Assembly: GCF_900113665.1 (NCBI RefSeq)
Contig: NZ_FOQD01000003.1
Span: 62,001 to 126,000 of the forward strand
DNA: 64,000 bases
Reading direction: 5' to 3'
DNA from: Planctomicrobium piriforme
Lineage (GTDB): Bacteria; Planctomycetota; Planctomycetia; Planctomycetales; Planctomycetaceae
Positions 52,314 to 61,658 of this stretch are shown here, piece after piece. Both the position numbers and the translations under genes were made by a program. The stretch's first letter is position 1. The number at the start of each line of letters is the position of its first letter. Under the pieces are notes generated by a model, which had not been told where the DNA came from, made no database searches, and was given only the letters and a program-made list of their open reading frames with translations.

Positions 52314-52715
52314 ATGAAGTTCGCCCGATACGTCTTTCTCCTCTCTGGCATCTATGGCCTGCTGGTGCTGATTCCGCAGTATTTCATGGAAGGGATCTTC
52401 AACGGGATGAATCCCCCGGCGATTACGCATCCCGAGTTCTATTACGGCTTCATCGGGGTGGCGCTCGCCTGGCAGATCGCTTTCTTGATCATGTCCCGCG
52501 ATCCGCTGCGTTATCGCCCGCTGATGCTGGCGGCGGTGGTCGAGAAGTTTTCGTTCGGCATCGCAGCGATCGTGCTGCTCGCGCAAGGCCGCATTCCGGA
52601 CATGATGTTCGGCGCTGCCATGTTCGACACATTCCTGGGTTGCCTGTTCATCGCGGCCTATGTGGTCACCGGACAAGAACAGCGAAAACAGGCTGCAAAG
52701 ACCTCGGCGAACTGA
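52314..52715 (+). CDS. Small four-helix membrane protein
   Basis: 133 residues from ATG 52314. Four hydrophobic segments: YVFLLSGIYGLLVLIPQYF, FYYGFIGVALAWQIAFLIM, LMLAAVVEKFSFGIAAIVLL and MFGAAMFDTFLGCLFIAAYVV. Resembles small DoxX/DUF4345-like membrane proteins in layout, without a firm match. Not clearly in an operon with its neighbours. Confidence 0.75.
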   Translation: MKFARYVFLLSGIYGLLVLIPQYFMEGIFNGMNPPAITHPEFYYGFIGVALAWQIAFLIMSRDPLRYRPLMLAAVVEKFSFGIAAIVLLAQGRIPDMMFGAAMFDTFLGCLFIAAYVVTGQEQRKQAAKTSAN

Positions 52716-52837
52716 AACGCAATTCGTACGGGCTCCGCTTCTTAAACAAATCAGAACGGGATTTTTGATCTACGCCGACCATCCACTGCGTTGAATCCCC
52801 AGACAGTTCCCATTCTTCTCAAATAGCGAGAGATCCC

Positions 52838-53122
52838 ATGAGCGGTGGAGCAGCAGCGGCAGGCGCGGCGGCAGTCATTCAGGCCATCAAGGCCATGGGC
52901 GTCGTCATTCAGCTCGACCCGGATAACTGGATGGACATTGTCTGCCGAGAGCCCGATGCACTGGTGGTGCACAGCACGTCCTGGTTTTTCGGAACGACTC
53001 AAAACTACCTGACGTCGTACAAGGGGCTTGCGTTCTACACGCGGTCGACAGAACTACTGCATCTCCCTCCGGACGTGGAAGTGGTGGAAGCTCGTAAGCT
53101 CTGGATGCCCGGCGGCATGTAG
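52838..53122 (+). CDS. Small conserved-looking protein of unknown function
   Basis: 94 residues from ATG 52838. An Ala-rich helix (GGAAAAGAAAVIQAIKAMGVV) is followed by a compact alpha/beta sequence ending LPPDVEVVEARKLWMPGGM. No signal peptide. No family recognised; length and composition look coding, and no competing frame is better. Confidence 0.6.
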   Translation: MSGGAAAAGAAAVIQAIKAMGVVIQLDPDNWMDIVCREPDALVVHSTSWFFGTTQNYLTSYKGLAFYTRSTELLHLPPDVEVVEARKLWMPGGM

Positions 53123-53242
53123 CAATTGCCGTGTTCAATAGAATTGACGACGCCCCATCCTGTGATGACAATCGACTCCTCTCAAGGGTTTGCTTGATCA
53201 GAAATCCGGGGCCGTTTCACGCCTCAGTCTTCCAGGCCAGAA

Positions 53243-55111
53243 GTGCGCGGCGTGAATTCTCTGTATCGAATTGTGCTGGTCCTCATCTTCGCCGCGTTGA
53301 CCCGGACGGGTGCAGCGGCGGACGCCAGTTCAGTCCTCCAGGCACGCTGCTTCGCGTGCCATAGCGGGGCCGAGGTCAATGGAAATGTCGATCTCTCGCA
53401 GCTTGAGAAGTTGCCCTCGCTGAAAGCCCGTTACTCGATCTGGCGAAAAGTGATCGACCAGATGGACGCAGGCACAATGCCGCCTGAGACCGAAAAGCCG
53501 CTGACAGATGAAGAGAAAAGTGGCTTGCGAGACGAGTTTCACAAACTCTTCGACACCTCGCAGAATCTCGATCCCGGCCCGCAACTGACGCGGCAGTTAA
53601 CTCGATCCGAATACGCGCAGACCATCCGCGATCTCTTGTCGATTTCGTTCGACGCCGCCGAAGCGGCCGGCATTCCTGCGGAACCTGTCAGTCAGGGATT
53701 CGCGAACCGCTCCGAAAGCCAGTCCTTCGATGCGACGCTCATGGAGAAATACTTTGTCGGCGCGGATGACGCGCTGGACAATCTCTTCACAAACGCCAAG
53801 GCAGAATCGGCCCGAACGAAACTGCTGGCAGCAGCGCCCGACAACGACGCAGGTTCTCAACAGTCCACTCGCGCGATTCTGGCGCCATTCCTGAAGCGGG
53901 CTTATCGCCGTCCTGTTGCTGCGAAGGAGGTCGAGCGCTTCGCACTGATTTCCGATGCCGCGCTGGCTCAAGGGGATGACCTCCCGAACGCCCTCGAGAA
54001 AGCGATGATGCCGATTCTGGTTTCGCCTGAGTTCCTGCTGCGCATTGAGCAGCCGCCGATCAAGCAGGGCACGCTCACCCGAGTGAGCGATCATGAGCTG
54101 GCAGTCCGGCTGTCTTACTTTCTATGGGGGACGATGCCGGATAATGAACTGACCGCTGTCGCCGACGCAGGCACATTGTCTCAGCCCGAGATTCTGGAAC
54201 TACAGACTCGACGGATGCTGAAAGATCCTCGCGCGTCGGCCCTCACTCGGGAAATGCTCGAGTCGTGGCTGCAGCTTTCTCACCTGAAAAAGGCATTGCC
54301 GAATCAGAATCATTTTCCAACTTTTACCTGGTCGCTCCGACAGGCGATGGGGGAAGAGACGCGGCTGTTTTGCGAGTCCCTGCGAACGGAAGACCGCAGC
54401 ATTCTGGAGTTCCTGAATGCCGACTACACCTTCGTGAATGCGGAGCTCGCAAAGCACTATGGGCTGACGCCGCCGCCCGGGAAAGAGTTCGTCAAAATCC
54501 AGTTGCAGCCTGAGAATCATCGCGGCGGGCTACTGGGAATGGGGAGCGTGCTGGCGATGACCTCGCATTCCGACCGCACCAAGCCGACCGCCCGAGGCAA
54601 GTGGATTCTGGAAGTGCTGCTGGGGACGCCGCCACCCCCGCCGCCGGCGAATGCAGGCAACTTTGCGCCGCCCGACAAGGCTCGGCCGGAGCCCAAATCA
54701 TTTCGCGAAAAATTGGGGCAGCACGCGTCGGACCCCAATTGCGTCGCCTGTCACAAACGCATCGATCCGCTCGGTTTCGCTCTGGAAAACTACGACGCCA
54801 TCGGTCACTGGCGGGACGGCACCGCGGAATTGCCGGTCGACAATGCCGGGCAGTTGCCGGGGATTGGAGAGTTCAGCGGAGTCGACGGATTGCGGAATGT
54901 CTTGCAGTCGCGGCAACCGCAGTTTGTCCGCAATTTCGTCGCAAAGACTTTGACTTATGCATTGGGCCGGGATCTGAGCTACTATGACGAACCAACGATT
55001 CAGCAGATCACCGCCGATCTGGAACGGAATGATTTTCGTTTTTCGACGGTGATCCTGGGAGTCGTCCAGAGCGTGCCGTTTCAGTACTGCAAAGCCGTGG
55101 GAGCCGAGTAA
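53243..55111 (+). CDS. DUF1592-family cytochrome-like planctomycete protein
   Basis: 622 residues from GTG 53243; signal peptide to about AAA (26). A heme-binding-type CFACH motif (36-40) heads the PSCyt-like N-domain; next DUF1587 (SEYAQTIRDLLSI), DUF1595/DUF1592 (FLKRAYRRPV; LAVRLSYFLWGTMPDNEL), DUF1588 (RGGLLGMGSVLAMTSHSDRTKPTARGKWIL) and DUF1585, with a second CVACH (500-504) before KRIDPLGFALENYDAIG. Hence two possible c-type hemes. Function of the family is unknown; always paired with DUF1552, whose gene starts 3 nt after this stop. Confidence 0.93.
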   Translation: MRGVNSLYRIVLVLIFAALTRTGAAADASSVLQARCFACHSGAEVNGNVDLSQLEKLPSLKARYSIWRKVIDQMDAGTMPPETEKPLTDEEKSGLRDEFHKLFDTSQNLDPGPQLTRQLTRSEYAQTIRDLLSISFDAAEAAGIPAEPVSQGFANRSESQSFDATLMEKYFVGADDALDNLFTNAKAESARTKLLAAAPDNDAGSQQSTRAILAPFLKRAYRRPVAAKEVERFALISDAALAQGDDLPNALEKAMMPILVSPEFLLRIEQPPIKQGTLTRVSDHELAVRLSYFLWGTMPDNELTAVADAGTLSQPEILELQTRRMLKDPRASALTREMLESWLQLSHLKKALPNQNHFPTFTWSLRQAMGEETRLFCESLRTEDRSILEFLNADYTFVNAELAKHYGLTPPPGKEFVKIQLQPENHRGGLLGMGSVLAMTSHSDRTKPTARGKWILEVLLGTPPPPPPANAGNFAPPDKARPEPKSFREKLGQHASDPNCVACHKRIDPLGFALENYDAIGHWRDGTAELPVDNAGQLPGIGEFSGVDGLRNVLQSRQPQFVRNFVAKTLTYALGRDLSYYDEPTIQQITADLERNDFRFSTVILGVVQSVPFQYCKAVGAE

Positions 55112-55114
55112 CAC

Positions 55115-56575
55115 ATGTCACAACTGACCCGGCCAGTCAGTCGCCGTTCCTTCCTGCGAGGAGCCGGCGTGCTGGCAGCGCTCCCCTTCCTGGAATCGAT
55201 CGCGCCCACCATCGCTCGGGCGGGAACGAAGATTCCCGTCCGTCCTCCGGTCCGGTTTGGAATCTGCAGCGTGACCGGAGGAACAGTCACCGAATCGTGG
55301 GTTCCCTCAGAGCAGGGCCCGTTAGGAAAACTGCCCTCGATTCTGAAGCCGCTGGAAGCCCACAAGAGTGACTTTCTGGTCCTTTCGAATCTCAGTCATT
55401 CCGGCGAGTCAGACGGCACCGTCGGGGATGCCCACGAGCATTGTGCGTTCGTCCATCTCACCGGCGCACAAAAGGTCGCCAAAGTCGACGGCAAGCCGGC
55501 GGTCGGCCAATCGGTCGATCAACGGGCCGCCGACCTGCTGCGAGAAGAGAGCCTGATTCATTCCTTGAATCTGGGGTACGCCGGCGGCGAGCAGCCGTTT
55601 TACTTCGACCAAACCGGCCGCCCCCTGCCGGTCGAGCGAGATCCGCTGATTACCTTCGAACGCATGTTCAAAGGGAGATCGCTGGTCGCTCCCAACTGGG
55701 CTCGTCGCGGCAGTCCGCAGAATGCCGCCGCGATCGCAGCCGGTCCGCGGAGTAATGACGAACAGGTGGTCGATCTGATTCTGGACGACGCCAAACGTCT
55801 GAAGCGGCAACTCGGAACAAGCGACCGGGGCAAGCTCAGCGAATACATGGAATCGGTCCACAACATCGAGCAACGGGCTCGACGGATGCAGGCACGGATC
55901 AACGCCGAGATGCTCGATGCCAAAGAGCCTGGCCCGTCGCATGCACATGCTCCAGAGAAGCTCCCGTCGAATCGAGACGCGTCCCAGAAAATGGTGAACA
56001 TCGTCACGCAGGATCCGTCCATCCATTCCGAATACCTGACGGTGATGATGGACTTGATGATCCTGGCCTTTCAGACCGACACCACTCGCGTCTGCAGTCT
56101 GGGGCTGGGGAGCGATGAAGCGCTGTTTCCCGGCGTGGTGACCGTGGGCTACGAAACTCATGCCCATACCCTGGAACATCACGGCAATGGCTTCCGCCCG
56201 GACGATGCCGACCCGGTGGCACGGGAAGGGTGCCGGCAGATTCACGCCTGGTACACGAAGCACTTTGCCGCGGCGCTGGCGAAGATGAAGGCCATCGACG
56301 AGGGGGGATCGAGCCTCCTCGATAACACGATGCTGCTCTACACGTCGTACATGTCGCACGGCGGTCACGGGCGCAGCAACTATCCTGTTCTGCTCGCCGG
56401 ACGAGCAGGCGGACGGCTGAACCCCGGTCGCCATATCGCCTATCAGGCCGACACCCCGGCGGCGAATCTGTATGTTGAAATTCTGGACCGGCTGGGAGAC
56501 ACCAGAGGCGAATTCGGTAATAGCCGCACCTCGCCCAAGGCCGCTTACGATGGCCGATTGCCCGGTTTGGTATAG
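55115..56575 (+). CDS. DUF1552 family secreted protein
   Basis: 486 residues. Tat-like signal RRSFLRGAGVLAALPFLES. Core: FGICSVTGGTVTESWVPSEQGPLG-type start (typical FxxxxGG), SNLSHSG, VDLILDDAKRLKRQLGTSD, LGSDEALFPGV and MLLYTSYMSHGGHGRSNYPVLLAGRAGG. Fold resembles the DUF1501 group of sulfatase/phosphatase-like proteins. Overlaps in function with DUF1592; 3 nt spacing indicates one operon. Confidence 0.93.
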   Translation: MSQLTRPVSRRSFLRGAGVLAALPFLESIAPTIARAGTKIPVRPPVRFGICSVTGGTVTESWVPSEQGPLGKLPSILKPLEAHKSDFLVLSNLSHSGESDGTVGDAHEHCAFVHLTGAQKVAKVDGKPAVGQSVDQRAADLLREESLIHSLNLGYAGGEQPFYFDQTGRPLPVERDPLITFERMFKGRSLVAPNWARRGSPQNAAAIAAGPRSNDEQVVDLILDDAKRLKRQLGTSDRGKLSEYMESVHNIEQRARRMQARINAEMLDAKEPGPSHAHAPEKLPSNRDASQKMVNIVTQDPSIHSEYLTVMMDLMILAFQTDTTRVCSLGLGSDEALFPGVVTVGYETHAHTLEHHGNGFRPDDADPVAREGCRQIHAWYTKHFAAALAKMKAIDEGGSSLLDNTMLLYTSYMSHGGHGRSNYPVLLAGRAGGRLNPGRHIAYQADTPAANLYVEILDRLGDTRGEFGNSRTSPKAAYDGRLPGLV

Positions 56576-56584
56576 GCAACAGCC

Positions 56585-57502
56585 ATGCAACAATCCTCCG
56601 CACTGTCCGGTCCCCTCTTCATTGCCGTCGGCGAAAACAACCTGAGGGCGTTTTCGAAAGACGGCATCACTTGGATCAATCAGGCGACAGGCTGGGACTG
56701 GGTACAGCTGTGGCAGATCTGTTTCGCGGCCGGTCGCTGCGCGACGGTCGGCAAGTTCTGGAACGACCAGATGTGCATGACCACCAGGGACGGGGTAAAC
56801 TGGGACCGCCACAAGTTCGAGATGAAACCGAGCGGCACGCGACTGGAATCGATTGGCGCGGTCGGTGGCAAGTTCATCGGCGTGCGGCACATGGACGGCG
56901 GCATGCCGCACATGATCACCTCCAACGACGGCGTGAAATGGACCGATCCCGTCCCTATGCTGACCGAGCAACATGCCATTCGCCACGACGCGTTCGTGCG
57001 GCGGTTTGCCCATGGAAACGGCCTGACGGTGGCCATTGGGGATTACGGGATGCGTCTCGTATCGCACGATTTGAAGTCGTGGAAAGCGGCCCCGCATCCT
57101 GTCCCCAAAGACACGCTGATCGATCTGGCATTTGGCAACGGCGCATTCGTGGGCGGCGGATTACACGGTCTGCGGCTGCGCAGCACCGACGGCCTCAACT
57201 GGACGCATCGCACCGTCGGCGAAGAGGGAGAGCACATCAACTCCATGCTCTTCGACGGCCGACGCTTCGTCGGCGTCGGCCAGGGAGCGACCTTCTTCTC
57301 ACCCGACGGGATCCAGTGGGACCGAGTCCCCAACCACAACGCCCCGACCACCGCCGCCTGCGGCGGAGGCGCCTACACCGGCTCCATCTGGCCCGGCAAA
57401 ATCCTGCACTCGGCAGACGCCATCACCTGGAACCCCGTCCACACGATGCCGCACAACGTGCTGGCAATCAATTACGGGGTGCTTGGGGATGGGGTGGGAT
57501 AG
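56585..57502 (+). CDS. Seven-repeat Asp-box-like beta-propeller, no signal peptide
   Basis: 305 residues, starting 9 nt after the DUF1552 stop. Seven spaced motifs of the form S/T-x-D-G-x-x-W: SKDGITW, TRDGVNW, SNDGVKW, SHDLKSW, STDGLNW, SPDGIQW and SADAITW, about 40-45 residues apart, the pattern of a seven-bladed propeller with BNR/Asp-box turns. Each is preceded by a strand pair such as NGLTVAIGDYGMRL. No export signal is seen. Possibly binds or modifies a glycan, or scaffolds the upstream pair; inference only. Confidence 0.75.
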   Translation: MQQSSALSGPLFIAVGENNLRAFSKDGITWINQATGWDWVQLWQICFAAGRCATVGKFWNDQMCMTTRDGVNWDRHKFEMKPSGTRLESIGAVGGKFIGVRHMDGGMPHMITSNDGVKWTDPVPMLTEQHAIRHDAFVRRFAHGNGLTVAIGDYGMRLVSHDLKSWKAAPHPVPKDTLIDLAFGNGAFVGGGLHGLRLRSTDGLNWTHRTVGEEGEHINSMLFDGRRFVGVGQGATFFSPDGIQWDRVPNHNAPTTAACGGGAYTGSIWPGKILHSADAITWNPVHTMPHNVLAINYGVLGDGVG

Positions 57503-57641
57503 TGACCACTTTGAAAGGTGAATGGAATACTGGGTGCAACAAGCGCTCCGCCCCGCTTACTCGACGGCCGAAACGGCGTAAGAAACCAGTTCGCCACAAA
57601 AACGTTGGCGTCGCCCATTCTACTCGGAATCCATATTCTCC

Positions 57642-58775
57642 ATGAACAGACTCGTCTATTCTCTTCCAGTGGCTCTATTAGCAATTGCGGCGGTCTGGTT
57701 TTGGACAAAACCCGACAGTCCGGACGACACTGATCGTCTTCAAGGAACCTGGAAAGTCGTCGGCTATATCAGCAATGGAGAGCAGCGTGCGGCAGTCGAT
57801 GAATACATCTGGGTATTCAACGGAAACAAGCTTTATCGCAAGCATGCAAAGATTCTAACCGGAACTATTTCTGAGGTCGAGCTTGATCCTAACACTACTC
57901 CAAAGCACTTCAATACGCAAATTCGAATAAGGAATGTGCCACCAGATCAGAACTGGAATAGAGCTTGCTACAGATTTTCTGGAGACAAATTGGAGATTGC
58001 AGAAACAAGAAATCTAAACCGTCGTCCAGAATCATTCGAAACGGTCAATAGTGAAGAAGAAACTCGGATCCGAATTCTCGAACGCATCAGTACTGAAAAC
58101 GCCATCCCTGCCGAGATGCTGGCCGAATTTGAAATCGACCCGCCTCTGCATTCCACAAACAGCGAAGCCGAAGAAGTTCTTTTAAAGCTGACGACCGCCC
58201 TGATAAAGCGGAAAGCGTTGGATGTCATTGCTCCAATGGTGACCGATGGCATGGCAGAAGAATTATTAAACGTGACGTATCAAACGCCTGTACCAGAAGC
58301 GAACATTGACGAGCAGACCAAATACCTCGCCGCTCGCGATGCTGTGATCGGCGAACGATTTTATTACGCGGACGGATCTGCGCTCGTTATCCAGAAAGAC
58401 ACGATCGATTCCGACAACACAGTATTAGTGTTATTGGAAGGCCGAAAGGAAATCGACTTCTTTTGGGTACGCAGGCAGCAGGATGGTCAATGGAAAGTCG
58501 ACGTCACCAATCTCATCAATGAACACAACGCGCCAGGTATGAAACTATTTGGCGGTATCAGACTTGGAATGAGCGCCGCTCGAGTCGAAGAGCTCATCGC
58601 AGACTACCGAAGAGCAGAAAACCTGAGGAATTTTGCATCTCAAGGATGGCTTGACGGCAATTTGGTTTTCACCTGGAACGACAGGAAGCACATTTTCCGA
58701 TTCAAGAACGATGAGCTGATCACTTACATCCAAGATCCCCTGAATTCCAATTTCCCATTGGTACCCGTGAAATGA
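57642..58775 (+). CDS. Exported TIGR03067-like protein, lower GC
   Basis: 377 residues. N-terminal membrane or signal segment YSLPVALLAIAAVWFW, then a TIGR03067-like domain (LQGTWKVVGYISNGEQRAA..., about 32-115) found many times in planctomycete genomes. The middle and C-terminal parts (LGMSAARVEELIADYRRAENL, FTWNDRKHIFRF) are not known to me. Codon use is visibly A/T-richer than in the neighbours, which suggests recent acquisition. Function unknown. Confidence 0.72.
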   Translation: MNRLVYSLPVALLAIAAVWFWTKPDSPDDTDRLQGTWKVVGYISNGEQRAAVDEYIWVFNGNKLYRKHAKILTGTISEVELDPNTTPKHFNTQIRIRNVPPDQNWNRACYRFSGDKLEIAETRNLNRRPESFETVNSEEETRIRILERISTENAIPAEMLAEFEIDPPLHSTNSEAEEVLLKLTTALIKRKALDVIAPMVTDGMAEELLNVTYQTPVPEANIDEQTKYLAARDAVIGERFYYADGSALVIQKDTIDSDNTVLVLLEGRKEIDFFWVRRQQDGQWKVDVTNLINEHNAPGMKLFGGIRLGMSAARVEELIADYRRAENLRNFASQGWLDGNLVFTWNDRKHIFRFKNDELITYIQDPLNSNFPLVPVK

Positions 58776-58787
58776 ATTCGTAAACCG

Positions 58788-58806
58788 GATCACTTGGAAA
58801 GTGATC
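58788..58806. terminator. Hairpin between convergent genes
   Basis: Stem GATCACTT with AAGTGATC, loop GGA, 13 nt after the TIGR03067-like gene. No T-run, so only a weak terminator candidate. Confidence 0.35.
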
Positions 58807-58819
58807 GCCGCACAAGCAT

Positions 58820-59344
58820 TTACTCTTTTGAATCGGAAGTTTTCCCGATCCCGTGGCCTGGTCGTGTGAGTGTGAACTGATTTCGAAGGAACACATCCGC
58901 CGTTCCCGACCAGATGCTCCTTACCTCAATCGTACGTCCGTCAACACTTTGAATCTGGTACTTCGTTCCCGGCGGAGTGCAGCCGACCCAAAGGTAATCG
59001 TCGTTGCCGTATCGGAAGCTTTTGAGCCGATCTTGCGCCCATCGCATCCAACCTGCCAGTGACTTCGGCGTAGACCGCAGATAGAAACTTGCTGTTCGCA
59101 ATTCCAACTGCGTGCCTCGCAGCTTCCATTGGAACTTCTCGACCTCTCGCCCTCGTGAGATCAGTCGTGCCCAGCCGTCCCAGCCAAAATCGAGCGTCAT
59201 CACTTTCGTACGACCTGCAAAGCCCGTTTCCAGCTCCCACTCGCCGACCAGTTCCCCGCCTGCAGCCGTCCATCGCCAGAGACTCAGCACAAGACCGAGG
59301 AAGAGAACGCAGAAGACTACTGATTGAGTTATACGACTTCGCAT
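58820..59344 (-). CDS. Membrane-anchored small protein of unknown function
   Basis: 174 residues; anchor MRSRITQSVVFCVLFLGLVLSLWRW, then an extracytoplasmic domain beginning GELVGEWELETGFAGRTKVMTLDF, which has a lipocalin/TIGR03067-like opening and beta strands. One Cys in the mature part. It may be a distant relative of the convergent neighbour at 57642. Confidence 0.6.
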   Translation of the reverse strand: MRSRITQSVVFCVLFLGLVLSLWRWTAAGGELVGEWELETGFAGRTKVMTLDFGWDGWARLISRGREVEKFQWKLRGTQLELRTASFYLRSTPKSLAGWMRWAQDRLKSFRYGNDDYLWVGCTPPGTKYQIQSVDGRTIEVRSIWSGTADVFLRNQFTLTRPGHGIGKTSDSKE

Positions 59345-59503
59345 TGCAGGCTTTGATCGTTCAGGTCTATTCCCACTCTATCGCCAGCATCTACTCCGAA
59401 TGATTGAGAATATTCGAGATCTGGGGAATCCTGAAAGCGATTCATCCCAAATTCGGTTCTCTATGGAACGGGCCGAGGGCTGGGGACATCATCGCTGCCA
59501 AAA

Positions 59504-59542
59504 AAAAGAAAGCCCGCGATCGAATCTTTCGATCGCGGGCTT
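59504..59542 (-). terminator. Rho-independent terminator of the YHS-like protein gene
   Basis: Stem AGCCCGCGATCGA (59511-59523) with TCGATCGCGGGCT (59529-59541). On the reverse strand it runs into TTCTTTTTTT. It is about 70 nt past the stop at 59611. Confidence 0.87.
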
Positions 59543-59610
59543 CGTGCTCTGTGCGTCACTTTGGCGTCCGTGCCTAACGCACCGTCGGAGTTTCTCAGCG
59601 TCACATTCGG

Positions 59611-61341
59611 TCAGTCGTTCGTGGCGTGGCTGCTCGGGGCGGCGACGAAGGTTTCCATCGTTTCCACTCCGGAGAACAGGTACAGGCGACCTTTGTACCA
59701 CACCGCATGGTCCAGCGAGCCTTCCTGCTTTTCGCCGGTGAGGGCGAGGTGGATCACGTCGCAGCAGCCTGCGGCCGGGGCGTACTTGATCGGCTCGGCG
59801 AGGAACTTCTCCATCGATTCCTGCGAAGCGAACTCGTACCGGCGGCCGTTGTAGATCACGCTGAATTCGTCGACGGAATCGACCAGATCGCGTTCATCCC
59901 GCAGCACCACCGGGCAGAACCCCTTGAGTCCTTTTTCACCCTTACGGGCGGCGATGCGGTCAAACTTGGACTTCTGCTCGGCATCGACGGGGGCCTTTTC
60001 TTTGGCCGGAGCCGGTTTGATTTCGATCTCGTTGCTGGTGCTGCTGGCGGCCGACAGTTTCGGCAGGTCAGACGGCACCGACAGGTCGAGCATCGGCTTT
60101 TCCATCGGCTTGCCAGGCGTGGCCGGTTCGACTTTGGGAGCCGGAGTAATGGCCGGGGTCAACTCGGTCTTCGCCATTTTGGTCGAAGCGGCGTCGCTCG
60201 GTTCGGGAGGCAGAATCTGCATCTCCTTCGCCGGTTTGGCGGCAGCATCGCTATCGAGGGTGAGACCAGTGTACGGCGAGCCGGCCGGCTTGGCGGCAGC
60301 GGCATCGTTGGCCGCCGTTTTGGTTTCCCCCTTGTTGTCGCCGGGGAACAGATTCGCAAACGGGTCAGCCGATTTCGGCGCGGCGACAGGAGCCGCGACA
60401 GCCGGTGCTGCAGCCGTCTTCACTTCGGTCGGTTCGCCCGGTGCGATGGCCTTGTTCGGAGCCGGCAGCGGAGCATTGAAGTCAAGCTTCGGCAAGTTCG
60501 AGGCCGGAGCGGCGGGCGGTGCAGGCACTGCGGCGACGCTATTGCCGGCTTCCATCATCTGCTTGAGTTCAGGAATGTTCTTGAGCTGCGGCTGCTGTGC
60601 AGTCACAGGCGCCGGCGGGATGGCCGGAATCTGGGCCATCGTCGTGCCCGGTTCTGGCGGAACCAGATCGGCAATCGGATTGGCCGAGACAGGCGGCTGG
60701 AAGAGGCCAGGCTGCGTGTTGGCAGGCGGTCCCGGCGGGATCGGCGGCATGGAGGGAATTCCACCAGCCTGCGCCTGTGCCTGAACTTGCGATTGTGAAG
60801 GAATGCTCGGCGGCAGAGCCGAAAGATTGACGCCTGGGGCCTGCGGCGGAGCCTGTGAGGCCTTCGGGTAGTTCATCCCGGGATCGACTGGAGCAGGCCC
60901 GCGTCCGCCGCGGAAGACCTTGCCCAGGCGGTCCATGAATCCAATTTGCGGACGGCCGCTGTCGTGGGGCTGCTGCGGCTGTTGCGGCGGCTGAACCTGC
61001 TGACTGGCGTAGGATGTCTGCGGCTGAGCATATTGCTGAGGAGCCCCGCTGCTGACCGGCGGTGTTCCCGGGGGGGAGTACTGCTGCTGGTAGTTGGGGT
61101 ACTGCGTCGAGACAGTCTGCCCGGCGGCGAGCGACACATTATTCGCCGGAGCCAGGGGACGAACCCCTTGTTGTGCCTGCTGCAGGTGGGCGGGTTCCTG
61201 CACATATTGCCCGTTGACAACTGTGCCTGGCAGGGGCTGCTGCGCACTGGCCGAGACGGCCCAGGAGCAAAGTGCCGCGCCGGCGGCGGAAGCCAGAACG
61301 TAGGGACGCGTGGTTTTGGTCATGTTGCGATAGAGCGTCAT
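59611..61341 (-). CDS. Exported Pro/Ala/Gln-rich protein with two C-terminal YHS-like units
   Basis: 576 residues. ATG 61341 has GGGAG upstream; ATG 61323 is an alternative. Signal peptide ends SASAQQ. Residues about 30-455 are a disordered Pro, Ala, Gln and Lys-rich linker. The last ~115 residues hold two units of YHS-like form: CPVVLRDERDLVDSVDEF then YNGRRYEFASQESMEKFLAEPIKYAPAAG, and CCDVIHLAL...YKGRLYLFSGVETMETFVAAP. YHS domains usually bind metals through Cys. Surface or periplasmic protein, function unknown. Terminator at 59504-59542. Confidence 0.8.
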   Translation of the reverse strand: MTLYRNMTKTTRPYVLASAAGAALCSWAVSASAQQPLPGTVVNGQYVQEPAHLQQAQQGVRPLAPANNVSLAAGQTVSTQYPNYQQQYSPPGTPPVSSGAPQQYAQPQTSYASQQVQPPQQPQQPHDSGRPQIGFMDRLGKVFRGGRGPAPVDPGMNYPKASQAPPQAPGVNLSALPPSIPSQSQVQAQAQAGGIPSMPPIPPGPPANTQPGLFQPPVSANPIADLVPPEPGTTMAQIPAIPPAPVTAQQPQLKNIPELKQMMEAGNSVAAVPAPPAAPASNLPKLDFNAPLPAPNKAIAPGEPTEVKTAAAPAVAAPVAAPKSADPFANLFPGDNKGETKTAANDAAAAKPAGSPYTGLTLDSDAAAKPAKEMQILPPEPSDAASTKMAKTELTPAITPAPKVEPATPGKPMEKPMLDLSVPSDLPKLSAASSTSNEIEIKPAPAKEKAPVDAEQKSKFDRIAARKGEKGLKGFCPVVLRDERDLVDSVDEFSVIYNGRRYEFASQESMEKFLAEPIKYAPAAGCCDVIHLALTGEKQEGSLDHAVWYKGRLYLFSGVETMETFVAAPSSHATND

Positions 61342-61658
61342 TGCTGATTTGCTCCCGAGGGACTGTCATAAGGATCGCTGCCGCGGCGGCGAATCGCATG
61401 CGGCGGCGAAGTTCGTCTGCACGAGTTTCCGGTGAAGCGTGCCCGGTTGGCACAAGCAGATGTCTTGCGCCAGTCGCAGTCGTAGAAACTCGAACAATTC
61501 GTACAGCCACTACATCTGGCGGCTTTGGAAATATCGGCCCTGTGGTAGAATGCCGTTGACGCCCTGACGGCCGTTCTCAATTGATTCGATCCGAAGATCG
61601 AGAGCATGCCGTACAGACGAAAACATCCGAAAACCTGCCGTAGATCGCCCCGCTTATC

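Noticed and set aside
55409..57097. 562-residue reverse ORF
   Set aside because: Antisense to DUF1552 and the propeller gene, both with strong motif support.
59626..60798. 390-residue plus-strand ORF
   Set aside because: Antisense to the Pro/Ala-rich exported protein; Arg/Gly-rich composition is the complement of that low-complexity region.
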